Source: Laburnicola sp. R22_1
Taxonomy: Eukaryota > Ascomycota > Dothideomycetes > Pleosporales > Didymosphaeriaceae
DNA: 64,000 bases
Assembly: GCA_014281115.1 (NCBI GenBank)
Contig: JACONQ010000014.1
Span: forward strand, 62,001-126,000
Direction: 5' to 3'
The notes beneath the pieces were generated by a model. That model saw only the letters and a list, made by a program, of their open reading frames with translations. It had not been told where the DNA came from and searched no databases. Shown here piece after piece: positions 1-10,675 of the stretch (position 1 is its first letter; every line of letters starts with the position of its first letter). The translations under genes and the position numbers were made by a program.

Positions 1-154
1 AACTGGCAATCTTCGCCGCGGTTCAGAGCACTTCAATAATATTTTGAAAAAGGGGGATTTTTGTGCTTATCATCCTGAAGCAATGCCGAGCAGGGGGCAT
101 TTTGTGTGACTGGGTCTGGCGCATTTTTTGATTCGCTATGCTAGGGCGAAACGG
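1..154. other. Unassigned left flank of E1
   Basis: This moderately GC stretch shows no convincing coding signal. It ends at the TA where element E1 is inserted, and the same unassigned DNA resumes after the right TA at 2557-2558. It is probably the pre-insertion host sequence upstream of the glycosyltransferase gene. Confidence 0.4.
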
Positions 155-299
155 TACCGTGTTTCATCACCTGGCGCACGGCCCCACCTGGCGCACGATT
201 TTCGCCTCAACACCACTTTTTTAACACCTCTCTACAACGCTCTACACAACTAATATAGCTAAATTAGATACTACACTTAATTATTTAATCTTACTAAGC

Positions 300-2105
300 A
301 TCTCTAATAAGCCTAATTACGTAGAAGTTGCTTAGAAATTTAGCTGTAATTAATTATTATTATTATAACGCTATCGCGGGGTGCGAAGCTTATATAACGC
401 AAAAATTAATAGTATATAACTTCTTAATACTAAATAGGAGAAAGATATTTTACTATATATTAATAGCCTCTATAAATATAAATTATCTTTTATAAGAAAG
501 ATAATACAAAATTTTATATTAGAAATAGCTAAAAGACCTACTAGCAAGAATTAGGTTAATAAATTTATTAGGCGCTATAATATTAATATTTTTTTGTAAT
601 AGACCTCTAGTATTAATGCCTTACATAAACGCGCCAATTCTACCTTTAAGTACGCCCTATATTTTAAGCTCCTATGCAAAAAAATTAAGTAGTATAATAT
701 TAATCCTCGCTATATATACAATATAGATAAGAATGGCTTTTTTATTAGGGTGTTAATAAAAATAAAATATATCTTTTTCTAACGCCACTATAAGTTTAGT
801 AGTATTAAATAACAACTCTAAGATAGTAACTATAAGTGGATTATAACGCTAGCATATATTTGCGCTAATAGGACATCTCTTTTACTTTACCTAATTTATT
901 AGACACAATCTAATAATATATAAGACATCTAGTTATAAGATTTTAATAATAAAAAGTATAATACTTTCTTTATAGTATTACTAAGTAGATAGATAAATAA
1001 TAATTTAGGTCTAGTATAGCTTAAATAGGTATTTAACAGAGAGACTAAGGTAAAAGCGTATTGCAACTATTGTCTACTATTTCTAGATAGCTATAGATTG
1101 TATATTATAATAGAGTTTATTAATTACTATAATAAAAATAAGATCCTCCTAGCTATCTATTTATCTTATTTAACTTACACGCTGCAGCCTCTTAATATTA
1201 TACTCTTTAAGCCTCTTAGTACTATCTACTCCTCTAAGCTTACTAATTATATAGATAGATACTAGGGCCTCTTAAGAATTATAAAGCGTAACTTTTTTAC
1301 TATATTTAAAAGGGCCTAGTAGCAATCCTTTTATATAAAAATATACATAGCGCCTTTAAGGCTACTAGCCTAAAGCCGTTTAACCTATAGGTAATTCTTT
1401 AGCGCTTTAATATTATAGATATAGAGCAGCTATCCTCTAGTAAAAGTAGCTCCTCTATACTTAGCTATTTAGACTAGCGTAAAATTAAGAGGCTTCTACG
1501 CTAAGTTATTACTAATATTTATAATAAAGGCTTATAGTAGCTCTTATAAACTATACACTCTATCTTAGCTTATAACACTATTCTTTAGTATAAAAATAAG
1601 CATCTTTAAGAAGTACTAACTTAGAAGACGCGCTCTACGCAAGGTAAGCCTCTACTACTTAAACCACCTACTTAGTATAATAAAGAAGCTATCTTTTAGT
1701 TGCCTATAAAGGTTAGGGAAGCTCGCCAATATAGAACGTAAAAAGATAAGAAGACTAAGCTTAAGAAAAAGGAGAAGGAGTAAAAGAAGCTCTAATAGCA
1801 AGAGCGCAAGCGTTTAAAGGCGCTAATAAAGGATACTTACTCTAAGGAGCAGCGCAAGAAGACTAATAATTGCGACGCCTTAAGCACTAATTATAAGACT
1901 GTAAAAGGCGCTTAGTAAGCTATTTAGTAACTCTAAAATAACTCTAAGATAGCTTGTAAAAGTAAGAAGAAGCTTATTACACCTCTATTAATTAATAAGG
2001 AGGATGTAGAGTATAATTTCTTATCTACTATAGATATAGCGCCTACACTAGTGTATACACGTAGGAGTAGGGCTATTAGGCTTCCTATTAGATTAAACAG
2101 CCTAT
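300..2105 (+). pseudogene. E1 transposase remnant (DDE_1, pogo/Fot-like)
   Basis: No long open frame survives, but forward translation recovers landmarks in the order found in E5. YNIDKNGFFIR sits around 715-750 (first catalytic Asp block). A WI.LAYICAN-like block follows near 840-870. The YTLQPLN..LFKPL block near 1175-1215 (third Asp block) now reads N. The C-terminal RAIRLP motif is near 2075-2095 and aligns with RQIRLP at the end of the E5 protein. Dozens of TAG/TAA codons stand where Gln or Trp is expected, the direction of change RIP predicts. The protein would have been a DNA-binding DDE/D endonuclease excising and reinserting E1. Exact ends are approximate, and no function remains. 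Confidence 0.75.
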
Positions 2106-2192
2106 TAATGTTAAGCTAGAAGGCGCTTACAAGAGTGTACGCAGTGTTATTATTATGGTTCCTAATTAGGCCTAGCGTAGCGCTAATTACCA

Positions 2193-2208
2193 CACAGGTT
2201 AACCTGTG
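2193..2208. repeat. 16-bp perfect palindrome in E1 tail
   Basis: CACAGGTTAACCTGTG is a perfect inverted repeat in the non-coding 3' part of E1. It is GC-richer than its surroundings. No function can be assigned; it could be a protein-binding dyad or chance. Confidence 0.5.
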
Positions 2209-2558
2209 AGCTGTTAATTAGTCTGTTAGGCTCACCGCTAAGATTCTACTATTCTTAGCATTTATACTATGTCGCGCGTCTAAGTAGTTAATTAATTAAT
2301 CACTAACATACATATAATTATCTCACAGTGACTCACAGTGACTTCTTTTATTAAAGATACCCTTATACCTAACACTTCCTAAGCGCTATCTTACCTAATA
2401 AACTATTGCTATCGTCTCCTACGCCTCTTAAAAGTACTACACTAAAAAATTGTATCTATATACGCTTTATATAGCTCTATAGAGCTTTAAAGTGGAGTAC
2501 ACAGGCCATTAAAATCGTGCGCTAGGTGGGGCCGTGCGCCAGGTGATGAAACACGGTA

Positions 2559-2796
2559 TTGCTAGGGTGCCAAATTATAGAAAGTATCATCCTGATATGC
2601 ACGTACACGAGCTCAACACTAGACAGTTTCGTGTATCATTCCCGAGGTCTGACTTCGTAAGCTTCTAATTTAGCCCTTTAAATTCGAGGGCGTCTAGGAC
2701 CATCGTCAAAGCCTACTCTACATAAATTTGGTTGATGGCCGATTATTACATTCTAGTATTCGTTGCGCTTCAACTCCGGCGATAGGCAGGCTTCCA
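2559..2796 (+). promoter_or_regulatory. Upstream region of the GT2 gene
   Basis: About 240 bp lie between the right end of E1 and the first in-frame ATG of the glycosyltransferase. No TATA-like box is obvious. The stretch is not RIPped. If E1 inserted into the promoter, the sequence left of 155 may be the distal part of the same promoter. Confidence 0.35.
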
Positions 2797-4678
2797 ATGA
2801 GTTTTGACAAATCCGTACCCACAAGCGTCGCCAAATATCGCCATGTTACTCCTTTTAGGCAGCTTCTCAACCTGGTGGGATGCCTACTTGTAATCGCAGC
2901 CTACTTCACCATTACAGTCCACAGCTCGTACCCGGTGACATTGGATACTCTCTTCGCCATTATCCTGACCGAAATTACTCGGTATATTAATGAAGGTCGA
3001 CGAATGGCGTTTTATGCCGCGCAGGAAGGCGCACCTCTCCGGAAAGGCCTGTGGACAGAAAAGAAGGATGACCTGGAGATGCAGCTGGTCCCCGGAGGCT
3101 GGACTGCATCGCTGCCGTTGTTGGTTATCGGGAAGACCCGGAGCTGTTTACTCGCGCACTAGAGAGTTACAAGACAGCTAGAGGACTCGTCTTCCTGCTG
3201 GTCGGTATTGATGGAGATGGCACCGAGGACGAGGATATGGTTTCCGTTTTCAACCAGGTCAGGCCTAATACCACTCACCCAAAGCCTCTGGCTGACTCAA
3301 TCGCAAGGTCTACCCCGAGCAATCCCACGTGCTGCACATCCCCGAACCACTCGGCGAAGTAGCACAACGTGTTCGAGCCAAGGAGATGTCACGCCAGCTG
3401 CAGAACGGCCAAAGTCCCAACGAACAAGAGTGCAACGAAGTCGCTATGCGCCACTGCATCAGGCTCGCCCGAACTACTCTCAACCAGGAGAACCTCTTGA
3501 TCGGCGGAAGAGACGGTATCACCACACTGTGCATCCGCCAGCGCCACATGCACAAGAAGGGCATCATGTTCAGTACCTTTGTTTTCTCCCTCCTCATTGC
3601 GGACATGCTTGGTGTCGAGTTCTTGTGGTCGTCTGACTCAGATACATTGGTGTTCCCGGACTCGCTCGAGCGGACCATCAACGTCGTTGCCGGAGATCCC
3701 ACAGCAGGAGGGGCCAGCTCGGGGTTAATTGTACATAACCCGGATCAATCCATCGTCACGAGTCTCGCCGCCACGGTGTACTGGAGTGAGCTGTACCTCA
3801 CACGATCCGCACCAGCATGTACAGGGACGAGCGACTGTCAGAGCGGACCCAGTTCTGCCTTCCGGCTGTCCGCGTTGTCCAGCATTCTTTTGCCGTGGTA
3901 CCTGCAAAAGGTCCTCGGGAAGCGAATGGTGAGTCCCTTCCAGCAAGCACATATATACGCCATCACTGATATCGTGCAGATCGTCAACGAAGATCGCCAT
4001 CTCACCACCAACCTCCTCCTCCGCGGCTGGCGTGTACTCTACGCCTCCGACGTCCTCACCGCTACCGAGACACCCGCAACTTTCTCCCGCTGGCTCCGCC
4101 AACAAATCCGCTGGGCTCGAGCCACGCACATCGAATCCCTCCTAATCCCGCGTGTCTACACTATCACACACCCGCTATTCTTCCATTCCGCGGTCAAGCG
4201 GGAGGTCGGGCCGCTGGTCGTCGCCGTCGCGGTGCTAGTGTACCTTTTATCCGGCAGGCATCTACTGTACATAAGCTATGCGGACCTCGCGCTGCGGGTG
4301 GGCATTACAGCGGGGTACAATGTGCTACGAAATTCACATCGGTTAAGGGGTATTGGGTGGGGCTGGGCAGTGCCGGGCATGTTTTTCTACCAGATGCCGC
4401 TGCCGGCAGTGCAGATTTGGAGCCTGTTGACCTTGACAGCCGATACTTGGGGAACGACAATGCGGGCTAGCGGGGAGGTGGCGAGGCGGGATGGCGTGCG
4501 GAGGGAGTGGTTTGAGACAGGGTTCTTTGTGGTGTGGATGGGGATCGTGGGCGCAACAGTCGGGAGGTGGGCGGCGACGGTGATAGGACTTAGTTGGGCA
4601 GAGTTAATACTGGTAGTTGTTGGTGGAGGCCTGGTTGCCGCCTTTGCGGCTTGGAAAGTCACAATTGCTGGATCATAA
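2797..4678 (+). CDS. Family-2 glycosyltransferase, hyaluronan/chitin-synthase-like
   Basis: Membrane processive GT2 enzyme, probably making an extracellular polysaccharide from a UDP-sugar. The start is ATG 2797 (MSFDKS...); upstream in-frame codons lack an ATG. The N-terminus has two hydrophobic segments (FRQLLNLVGCLLVIAAYF and LDTLFAIILTEI). The cytosolic catalytic core then shows GYREDPELF near 3120, a D-x-D (SDSDT) near 3634, TSDCQSGP near 3830, the acceptor motif NEDRH at 3986-3997 and Q-x-x-RW (QQIRW) at 4100-4114. Several C-terminal membrane helices end at TAA 4676. Two introns (3258-3307 and 3929-3979) restore family motifs. Between about 3087 and 3102 the frame shifts by one: MQLVPGG continues as RRLDCIAAVVGYRED in another frame. 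The cause is an indel, a sequencing error or an unseen intron, so the gene may be damaged. Expected size is about 590 residues. It is flanked by transposons but not RIPped. Confidence 0.85.
3258..3307 (+). other. Intron 1 of GT2 gene
   Basis: Fifty nucleotides, phase 0, GTCAGG...GCAAG with a GCTGACTC branch-like site 16 nt before the acceptor. Removing it joins VSVFNQ to VYPEQSHVLHIPEPLG in frame, which continues into the long downstream exon. Confidence 0.8.
3929..3979 (+). other. Intron 2 of GT2 gene
   Basis: Fifty-one nucleotides, phase 0, GTGAGT donor, CACTGATAT branch-like site and GTGCAG acceptor. Its length is a multiple of three and it lacks stops, so the frame reads through it. Splicing gives GKRM-IVNEDRH, which places the acceptor motif directly after a conserved basic stretch and removes 17 non-conserved residues. 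Confidence 0.8.
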
Positions 4679-4767
4679 GACACGAAAGGTATTCGACCCG
4701 GCGTAACGCGGCTGAGTGCAGGGGTGGCGGTTTTACCGACACGTGATGGTTTTCCCGTTTTGCAGTA

Positions 4768-6591
4768 ACGTGTTTACAAGCGTGCCGTCAGTACAAGCGA
4801 GCCGTCAACCCCACCAACTTTCCGTAACGCGCGATAAGCAAACTACAATGCCTCAACCAACTACAATTCAACTGCCCTGTAACGAAGGAGATATCTCCCT
4901 TGCTATCTCAGCTATCAATAAAAATCAGATTCAGAGCGAAAATCGCGCTGCCTTAACGTTTAACGTCCTCGATCAACGCTGCGCGACGCGATTACCAGCC
5001 CAAATCAAAGAAGCTTACCAAGCTAGAAGAGGAGGTGATTGTTGAGCAAATACTTGACCTAGATTCGCGAGGATTTGCGCCCACTCTAGGTGCTGTACGA
5101 GATATGGCGAATAAGCTGCTCACTGAGCGCAGCGCAGGCCACGTTGGCCAGCAGTGGCCTAGGAACTTTGTCAAGCGAACAGACAGCCTCACAACGCGAT
5201 TTAATCGACCCTACGATCGACAGCGAGCCCTCTGCGAGGACCCGACGGCTATACAGGCCTGGTTTGAGCTAGTAGCACGTACAAAGGCCACCTACGGTAT
5301 CTGCGATGAGGACACCTTCAACTTCGACGAGACTGGCTTTCTAATGGGTAAAATATCCTCCCAGCTAGTCGTTACTGACTCAGAGAGGCGTGGCCGGCCA
5401 AAAGCGATCCAGCCAGGCAATCGTGAGTGGGTGACGGCGATCCACGGAATCAACGCTGCTGGGTGGGCAATCCCGCCCTTCATCATCTTCGCTGGCCAGT
5501 ACCACCTCTCTGCCTGGTACGAGGGCGACGATATACCAGGTGACTGGGCTATTGGTCTTAGCGACAATGGCTGGACTACGAACGAGCTCGGTGTTGCCTG
5601 GCTACGGCACTTTATCAAGCATACAGCAGAGCGTAGGGTAGGCGCGCGTCAGCTACTCATACTTGACGGCCATGAGAGCCACAACTCGCTCGAATTTCAG
5701 GAGATCTGCAAGGAGAACAAGATCTACACTCTATGTATGCCGCCACATTCGTCACACCTCTGCAGCCGCTTGACGTTGGCTGTTTCTCGCCGTTAAAGCG
5801 GGCGTACGGGCGCCAGGTCGAGGGCCTGATACGCAACTATATTAACCATATCACCAAGCTTGAGTTCCTACCAGCCTTCCGCGCCGCCTACGACCAATCA
5901 ATTACAAAGGAGAATATCTGCGCAAGCTTTCGAGGCGCTGGGCTAGTCCCACACAATCCGGAGGTGGTGATATTAAAGCTTGATGTGAAGCTTCGCACGC
6001 CGTCGCCAGCAACCCTACCAGAGGCCCTATGGGAGTCTGCAACACCAAGCAACGCGCGCGAGCTAGGCGCTCAGTCAACTCTAGTTCGTGAGCGGATTCA
6101 AAGGCATCAAGGATCCTCTCCTACATCAGTTATTCAGTCGCTTGATCGGCTTACAAGAGGCGCTAAGAGAATGGCGCATTCAATGGTGCTTATGCGCGAG
6201 GAGATAGCTACTCTACAAAGGGCAAATGAGGCAGCCACAACGCGTAAACAGCGCAAAAAGAAGCGGATTCAAAAGCGAGGCACTCTATCAAAGGCAGAGG
6301 GAGAGGATATTATTGCTCAAAAGGCTGTTGAGCAGCAACTAGAGGGAGAAATGCGGCAAGGCAAGGGGCAGTCAGGTGCGAGCCGGCAGGCTTCTGCGTG
6401 CTGCACGCGCTGTAGGGAGCCTGGGCACAACTCGCGCAGGTGTAAGAAGGCTTCTATAGATACTACTTGATTTAGGATAGCTATTATATTAATAGAATTT
6501 TGATGCGTTGTTGAACTACGTGGCTTTTTAAGTGTAGAAAGTTGGTGGGGTTGACGGCTCGCTTGTACTGACGGCACGCTTGTAAACACGT
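4768..6591 (+). mobile_element. E2: pogo-type element with zinc-knuckle transposase
   Basis: Perfect 55-bp terminal inverted repeats at 4768-4822 and 6537-6591, flanked by TA at 4766-4767 and 6592-6593. The TIR starts ACGTGTTTACAAG. It contains TACAAGCGTGCCGTCA at positions 8-23 and TACAAGCGAGCCGTCA at 25-40, a 17-bp period with one mismatch. GC content is normal and the coding region has few stops, so the copy is young or escaped RIP. It lies 89 bp after the GT2 stop codon, and its right end is five bases from the left end of E3. Confidence 0.95.
4848..6470 (+). pseudogene. E2 transposase (HTH + CENP-B-like + DDE_1 + CCHC)
   Basis: Starts at ATG 4848 (MPQPTT..) with an HTH-type N-terminus. 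KLEEEVIVEQILDLDSRGF near 5020-5075 is the CENP-B/Tc5-type DNA-binding domain. Catalytic Asp blocks follow: FNFDETGF (about 5320), LLILDGHESH (about 5655) and [14 protein letters not shown] (about 5770). The C-terminus is Lys/Arg-rich and ends in a CCHC zinc knuckle, CTRCREPGHNSRRC, near 6400-6450. All three Asp positions are intact. Two breaks disable it. The first is a deletion/frame change around 4965-5005 within the HTH region (E7 has extra sequence here). The second is a one-base loss near 5757 between SSHL and LQPLD. Otherwise the reading is clean, so this was active not long ago. Confidence 0.9.
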
Positions 6592-6596
6592 TAATA

Positions 6597-8696
6597 CCGT
6601 GTCCGTGCGCGTAATGCCCGGATTCGCGTAATGCCCGCGCAACACCAAAACACCCTAACTTCAGCACGCGATAACTCCACCATTATGGATCCATATCAGG
6701 CTGCGATTGATAAGATAGAATCGCGAGAACCAGGAGAAGATTTTTTATATACAGAAGTTGCTGCTAGGCATGGGCTTGAACGATCTACGTTGGGTCGAAG
6801 GCATCGAGGGGTAACGCGCCCCAGGCAGGTCAAGAATATCAACCAGCTGAAACTCAACCTACAGCAAGAGCAGGAGCTCGTACAATATATCAAAGGACTT
6901 ACAGAGAGACATATACCTCCCACTAGAGAGATGATACAGAACTTCGCCTCTACTATAGCAAAGGAGCCAGTCAGCGAGAGCTAGGTTACCCGCTTTATTA
7001 ACTAACACAGCATTCAGCTTATCTCGCAATAGACAGTTGGTATAGACAGCAATCGCCACAAAGCTAATTTAGAGGATAAATATCGCCTCTATTTCAACCT
7101 CCTACACAGCAAGATCGATTAGTATCAGATAGATCCTCGTCATATCTACAATATGGACGAAAAAGGCTTCCTAATTGGTATCGTGGGTAGATCAAAACGG
7201 ATATTCAGCAGACGAATGTGGGAGAAGAAGGAGGTTAGGGCATCGCTCTAGGATGGCAATCGCGCATGGATTACGCTCCTAACATGTATCTGCGCTAATA
7301 GATCAGCTCTGCCGCCAAGCCTTATCTATAAGGCTGCAAACAAGGGCATCCAATTAAGCTAGGTAGAGGATATTAAGGCAGGAGAACAAGAAGTCTTTAT
7401 CACCTCATCACCCTCTGGCTGGACGAACAACAATATTAGGCTTGCCTGGCTTGAACAGGTATTTGATTGCTGCACAAAAGAGAAGACCCGCTAATTATAT
7501 TAACTCTTAATCGTAGATGGCCATGGATCCCACATCACTATGGACTTTATTGACTACTGTGATCAGCATAGGATCCTCCTTGCTATCCTACCTCCTTATT
7601 CAACTTATACGCTTCAGCCTCTTGACGTTGCGATGTTTAAGCCTCTATTAATAGCCTACTCAGCAGAGCTATTAAGATATCTCCATAGAAGCCAGGGCCT
7701 GGTTTCTATCACCAAAGGCGACTTCTTCCCCCTATTCTGGAACGCGTGGAAGGTCTCCTTTAAGGAATCAACTATCCTGAGCTCTTTTAGAGCCACAGGT
7801 ATATCGCCACCTAATCCTAATCCTATCCTTAATAGGTTCACCCAGGATCAAGAATCAGGCAATAGCTCCTCATCAGGGCTTAGTGATCATGATTGGAGAA
7901 AGATGGATAGGCTTATACGCTCCGCAGTGAGTGATTAAAGTAGCAAGGATACACAAAAGCTTCGTCAATCACTCCACCACCTATCTGTTGAAAATGAGCT
8001 GCTTAAGCATGACAACAATAGGCTTAGGCAGGCGCTATCTATCAAGAAGAAGCGTGAGAAGAAGAGCAAAGCTCTAGACCTTCAACAGCGCCAGGATTAT
8101 CATAGTAGGGCTATCTTATGGTCACCAAGGAAAGTAAGGGAGGCACGTGTTCGTCAATCAATCAAGGAGCAGGAGGATAAGCAGCAGCAGCTTCAAAAAG
8201 CAGAGACAGCAGAGCTAAAGAAGGCAGCTAAGCTATATAAGGAGAAAATCCAGCAGGAGAAGCGTGTTGCGCGAGAGGTAGCTAGGGAGGCAAAGGAGAA
8301 AGAGAGGGCTGAAAAGGCAGCTCAGCGCGCTGCCCAGAAGTCTGCCCACGACGCTGAAAAAGCTCTACAACTATCCCAAAAGGGTAAGAGAAAGGCCTCT
8401 TAGCCAGCTCTACAGAGCAGAAAGCGTCAGAAACGTGTTGTTAATGCTCAAGATAATGGGGAGGCCTCAGAGGGCGCATCTGCTGCCCCGACCAGATCTA
8501 CACGCCGCGGCCGCAACGTCAAGCTTCCTAATAGATATAGATAGTGCAAATTGATCGCAAGCATCGATATAGTGCTACTCTAGAAAATCTCGTGATAATA
8601 TTGATTGTGGGTGGTTCTATTGCCTGATCGCTGATAGAGCGCTTCTGGTGTTGCGCGGGCATTACGCGAATCCGGGCATTACGCGCACGGACACGG
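6597..8696 (+). mobile_element. E3: pogo-type element, moderately RIPped
   Basis: Perfect 51-bp TIRs at 6597-6647 and 8646-8696, flanked by TA at 6595-6596 and 8697-8698. The TIR starts CCGTGTCCG and holds CGCGTAATGCCCG at positions 12-24 and 29-41 (17-bp period, identical copies). Only TAATA separates its first base from the end of E2, so one element landed next to the terminus of the other. Confidence 0.95.
6685..8544 (+). pseudogene. E3 transposase with nine in-frame nonsense codons
   Basis: One frame runs unbroken by indels from ATG 6685 (MDPYQAAIDKIESREPGED) to TAG 8542, about 619 codons. It is interrupted by stops at 6982, 7003, 7030, 7249, 7360, 7492, 7501, 7936 and 8401, all TAG or TAA. 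An N-terminal HTH is followed by a CENP-B-like domain (QELVQYIKGLTERHIPPT). The Asp blocks are YNMDEKGFLIG (about 7150), LLIVDGHGSH (the start partly reads as stop) and LQPLDVAMFKPL (about 7610). A long Lys/Glu-rich coiled-coil tail lies at 7970-8400, and the end is TRSTRRGRNVKLPNRYR. It is the same subfamily as E1 and E5: a coiled coil replaces the zinc knuckle of E2/E4/E7. RIP-type point mutations alone killed it. Confidence 0.9.
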
Positions 8697-8900
8697 TACC
8701 ATAGTGTTTTAACGTGAGTGTCAAGCGAGTGGCCATGCTAGGCGAGTGGCCACCCCCAATGAACTTTTGGGCTTTTGAACTTTAAACCTCAATGTCTCAA
8801 CCACCCGACCTCGAACAGCTCTCAAAAGAAGAGAGGATTAAATTAGCCCTCCAAGCAATTAAATCGCCCGAAAAACTAAGCGTACAACGCGCTGCTACTA

Positions 8901-9101
8901 TGTTGCAGTAAATTGTGTTGCATTGAAGTGTAGTGTTCTGTGTTCTGTCCCTGCTGCGCTCTCCCCGGGCCAGCAGTAGGGTCTATTTACATGACGTATC
9001 TATGATACCGTTGAGGTAAGAGGTGCTTGATAAGATGAGGAAGCAGCACCAGACCACCGCCACGTGGCACACGTGATCCGCGTCTCCTCATAACCGTCAC
9101 A
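8901..9101. repeat. Solo LTR (201 bp) with TACTA target duplication
   Basis: Starts TGTTGCAG and ends CGTCACA. It is flanked by TACTA at 8896-8900 and 9102-9106, the 5-bp duplication of LTR retrotransposon integration. Excising it with one TACTA restores the transposase frame, which proves the insertion. Its sequence matches neither the copia LTRs at 10415/16144 nor those at 21199-31865 nor the solo LTRs at 31958/35425. It therefore marks another family with no internal region in the window. Confidence 0.88.
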
Positions 9102-10414
9102 TACTATCTACAACGTGTCTCGAACGACCCTCCGCCGCCGACGCGTCGGGAAGATGTCACCACGCGATACTCATCCTAAATCATCAAGCCTTCAAAAGAC
9201 TGAAGAGGAGGCGCTTAGACACTATATCAAGAAGCTAGATGCGCAAGGATTTGCGCCAACACTGCGTTCTGTGGAAGATATGGCCAACCAACTACGTGCT
9301 GCGCGTGGTGACAAGCCTGTTGGCCCAAGATGGGCCTCAAACTTCGTCAAACGCGAGGGCGAGCTTAAATCCCGTTTGAATCGACAGCGCGATCGTCAGA
9401 GAGTCTTGTGCAGCGATCCAGAGGTTATTAGGCCCTGGTTCAACCTTGTACGGAATGTCAAGGCCAAGTACGGTATACTGGACGAAGATACCTACAACTT
9501 TGACGAGACTGGCTTTACTATGGGCGTCGGAAACCGAGTCAAAGTAGTTACTGCTTCAGAGAGACGCACTGAGCCCATTGGCGTCCAGCAGGGAGACCGT
9601 GAGTGGGTGACTCTTATCGCCGCCGTCAACGCGATGGGCTGGGCAATCGCGCCCTACCTTATCTTCAAAGCAAAGAACCACGACGCGTCCTGGTACCCTG
9701 ATTTGAAGCCCCAATGGCGCATTGGGGTCAGCGACAACGGCTGGACTACAAACGAGGTTGGTATAGCCTGGTTAAGGCACTTTATTGAGCAGATAAGGGA
9801 GCGGAGAGTGAGTAGCCATGTGCTGCTCATTATTGATGGCCACGAGAGCCACAAGTCGCTTGCCTTCCAGGATCTCTGCGAGGAGAACAAGATAATTACC
9901 CTCTGTATGCCTCCACACTCGTCGCACATCTTGCAGCCGCTTGATGTTGGGTGTTTTGCCCCCTTGAAGCGGGCGTACAGCAAAGAGATCAGAGCCTTGG
10001 CAACAGACCACATTGGCCGAATCGACAAAAAGGCCTTCATTGCCTCCTTTGCGAAGGTTTTGAGCCTGCGTTCTCAAAGACAAATATCCAATCAAGCTTC
10101 AGAGCAACTAGCTTAGTGCCTTATGACCCATTAGTAGTGCTATCGAAGCTTGAAGTCAAACTTCGCACGCCAACACCGCCTGCACCAGGGACTACCCAAT
10201 GGAACCCCAAAACACCAAGCAACGCCGCTGAAGTAGAGGCTCAATCTACGCTGCTTTGCGATCGCATTCAAAAACATCAGGGTTCCTCACCTTCTCCTAT
10301 GGTTGAGATGGTTAATCAGCTTAGAAAGGGCACTGCGATGATACTGCATTCACAGACGTTGCTGGCTGCCCGAGTGCTGCAGCTTGAAGCGTCAAACAGA
10401 GCAGCTTCTGAGCG

Positions 10415-10619
10415 TGTTGGTTCCACGTCGGGTCGTGTATACACGGTAAACAGTAATAAATAGATAGTCAAAGATTCTGGTTGTAAGTTGTTGTCCTATC
10501 CTCACCTCCACGGTGAGGATAGGGCAGACCCCCTGTCAAACACTGGCCAAACAAGGAGGCAAGGCTAGGGGTAGAACCCCTGTAACAACGCTAGCTACTT
10601 GGGAGAGCTACTGCCAACA
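10415..10619 (-). repeat. 3' LTR of nested copia element
   Basis: TGTTGGTTCC...GCCAACA, 205 bp. Compared with the other LTR it lacks one G in a GGGG run near 10602 and differs by two substitutions. The 5-nt loop of the hairpin at 10495-10523 is also inverted (TCCAC here, GTGGA there). Confidence 0.92.
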
Positions 10620-10675
10620 CTGGCAGTCTTTTTCTTTGTGAAAATGAAGCTATCCCCAATTACCTGAATCTCCTA

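Larger units (their letters stand above)
157..2556 (+). mobile_element. E1: RIPped pogo-type Tc1/mariner element
   Basis: Terminal inverted repeats lie at 157-202 and 2511-2556: 46 bp, one mismatch, starting CCGTGTTTCATC. They are flanked by TA at 155-156 and 2557-2558, the Tc1/mariner target duplication. Within the TIR the 13-mer CACCTGGCGCACG occurs at TIR positions 12-24 and again at 29-41 (17-bp period). The interior is strongly AT-rich, while the TIRs have kept their GC. This is the most degraded of the pogo-type elements in the window. Family assignment rests on TA duplication, length (2.4 kb) and the transposase remnant, which resembles those of E3 and E5. Confidence 0.9.

Noticed and set aside
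2728..2796. N-terminal extension of the GT2 protein
   Set aside because: The frame is open upstream but has no ATG before 2797; the upstream 23 codons start at TTG and look non-coding.
3929..3979. Seventeen extra residues in the GT2 core
   Set aside because: The segment has donor, branch-like and acceptor signals, is phase 0, and its removal joins conserved motifs, so it is an intron that happens to be open.
3208..4683. Alternative open frames on both strands over the GT2 gene
   Set aside because: They are GC-rich shadows of the GT2 exons without recognisable domains.
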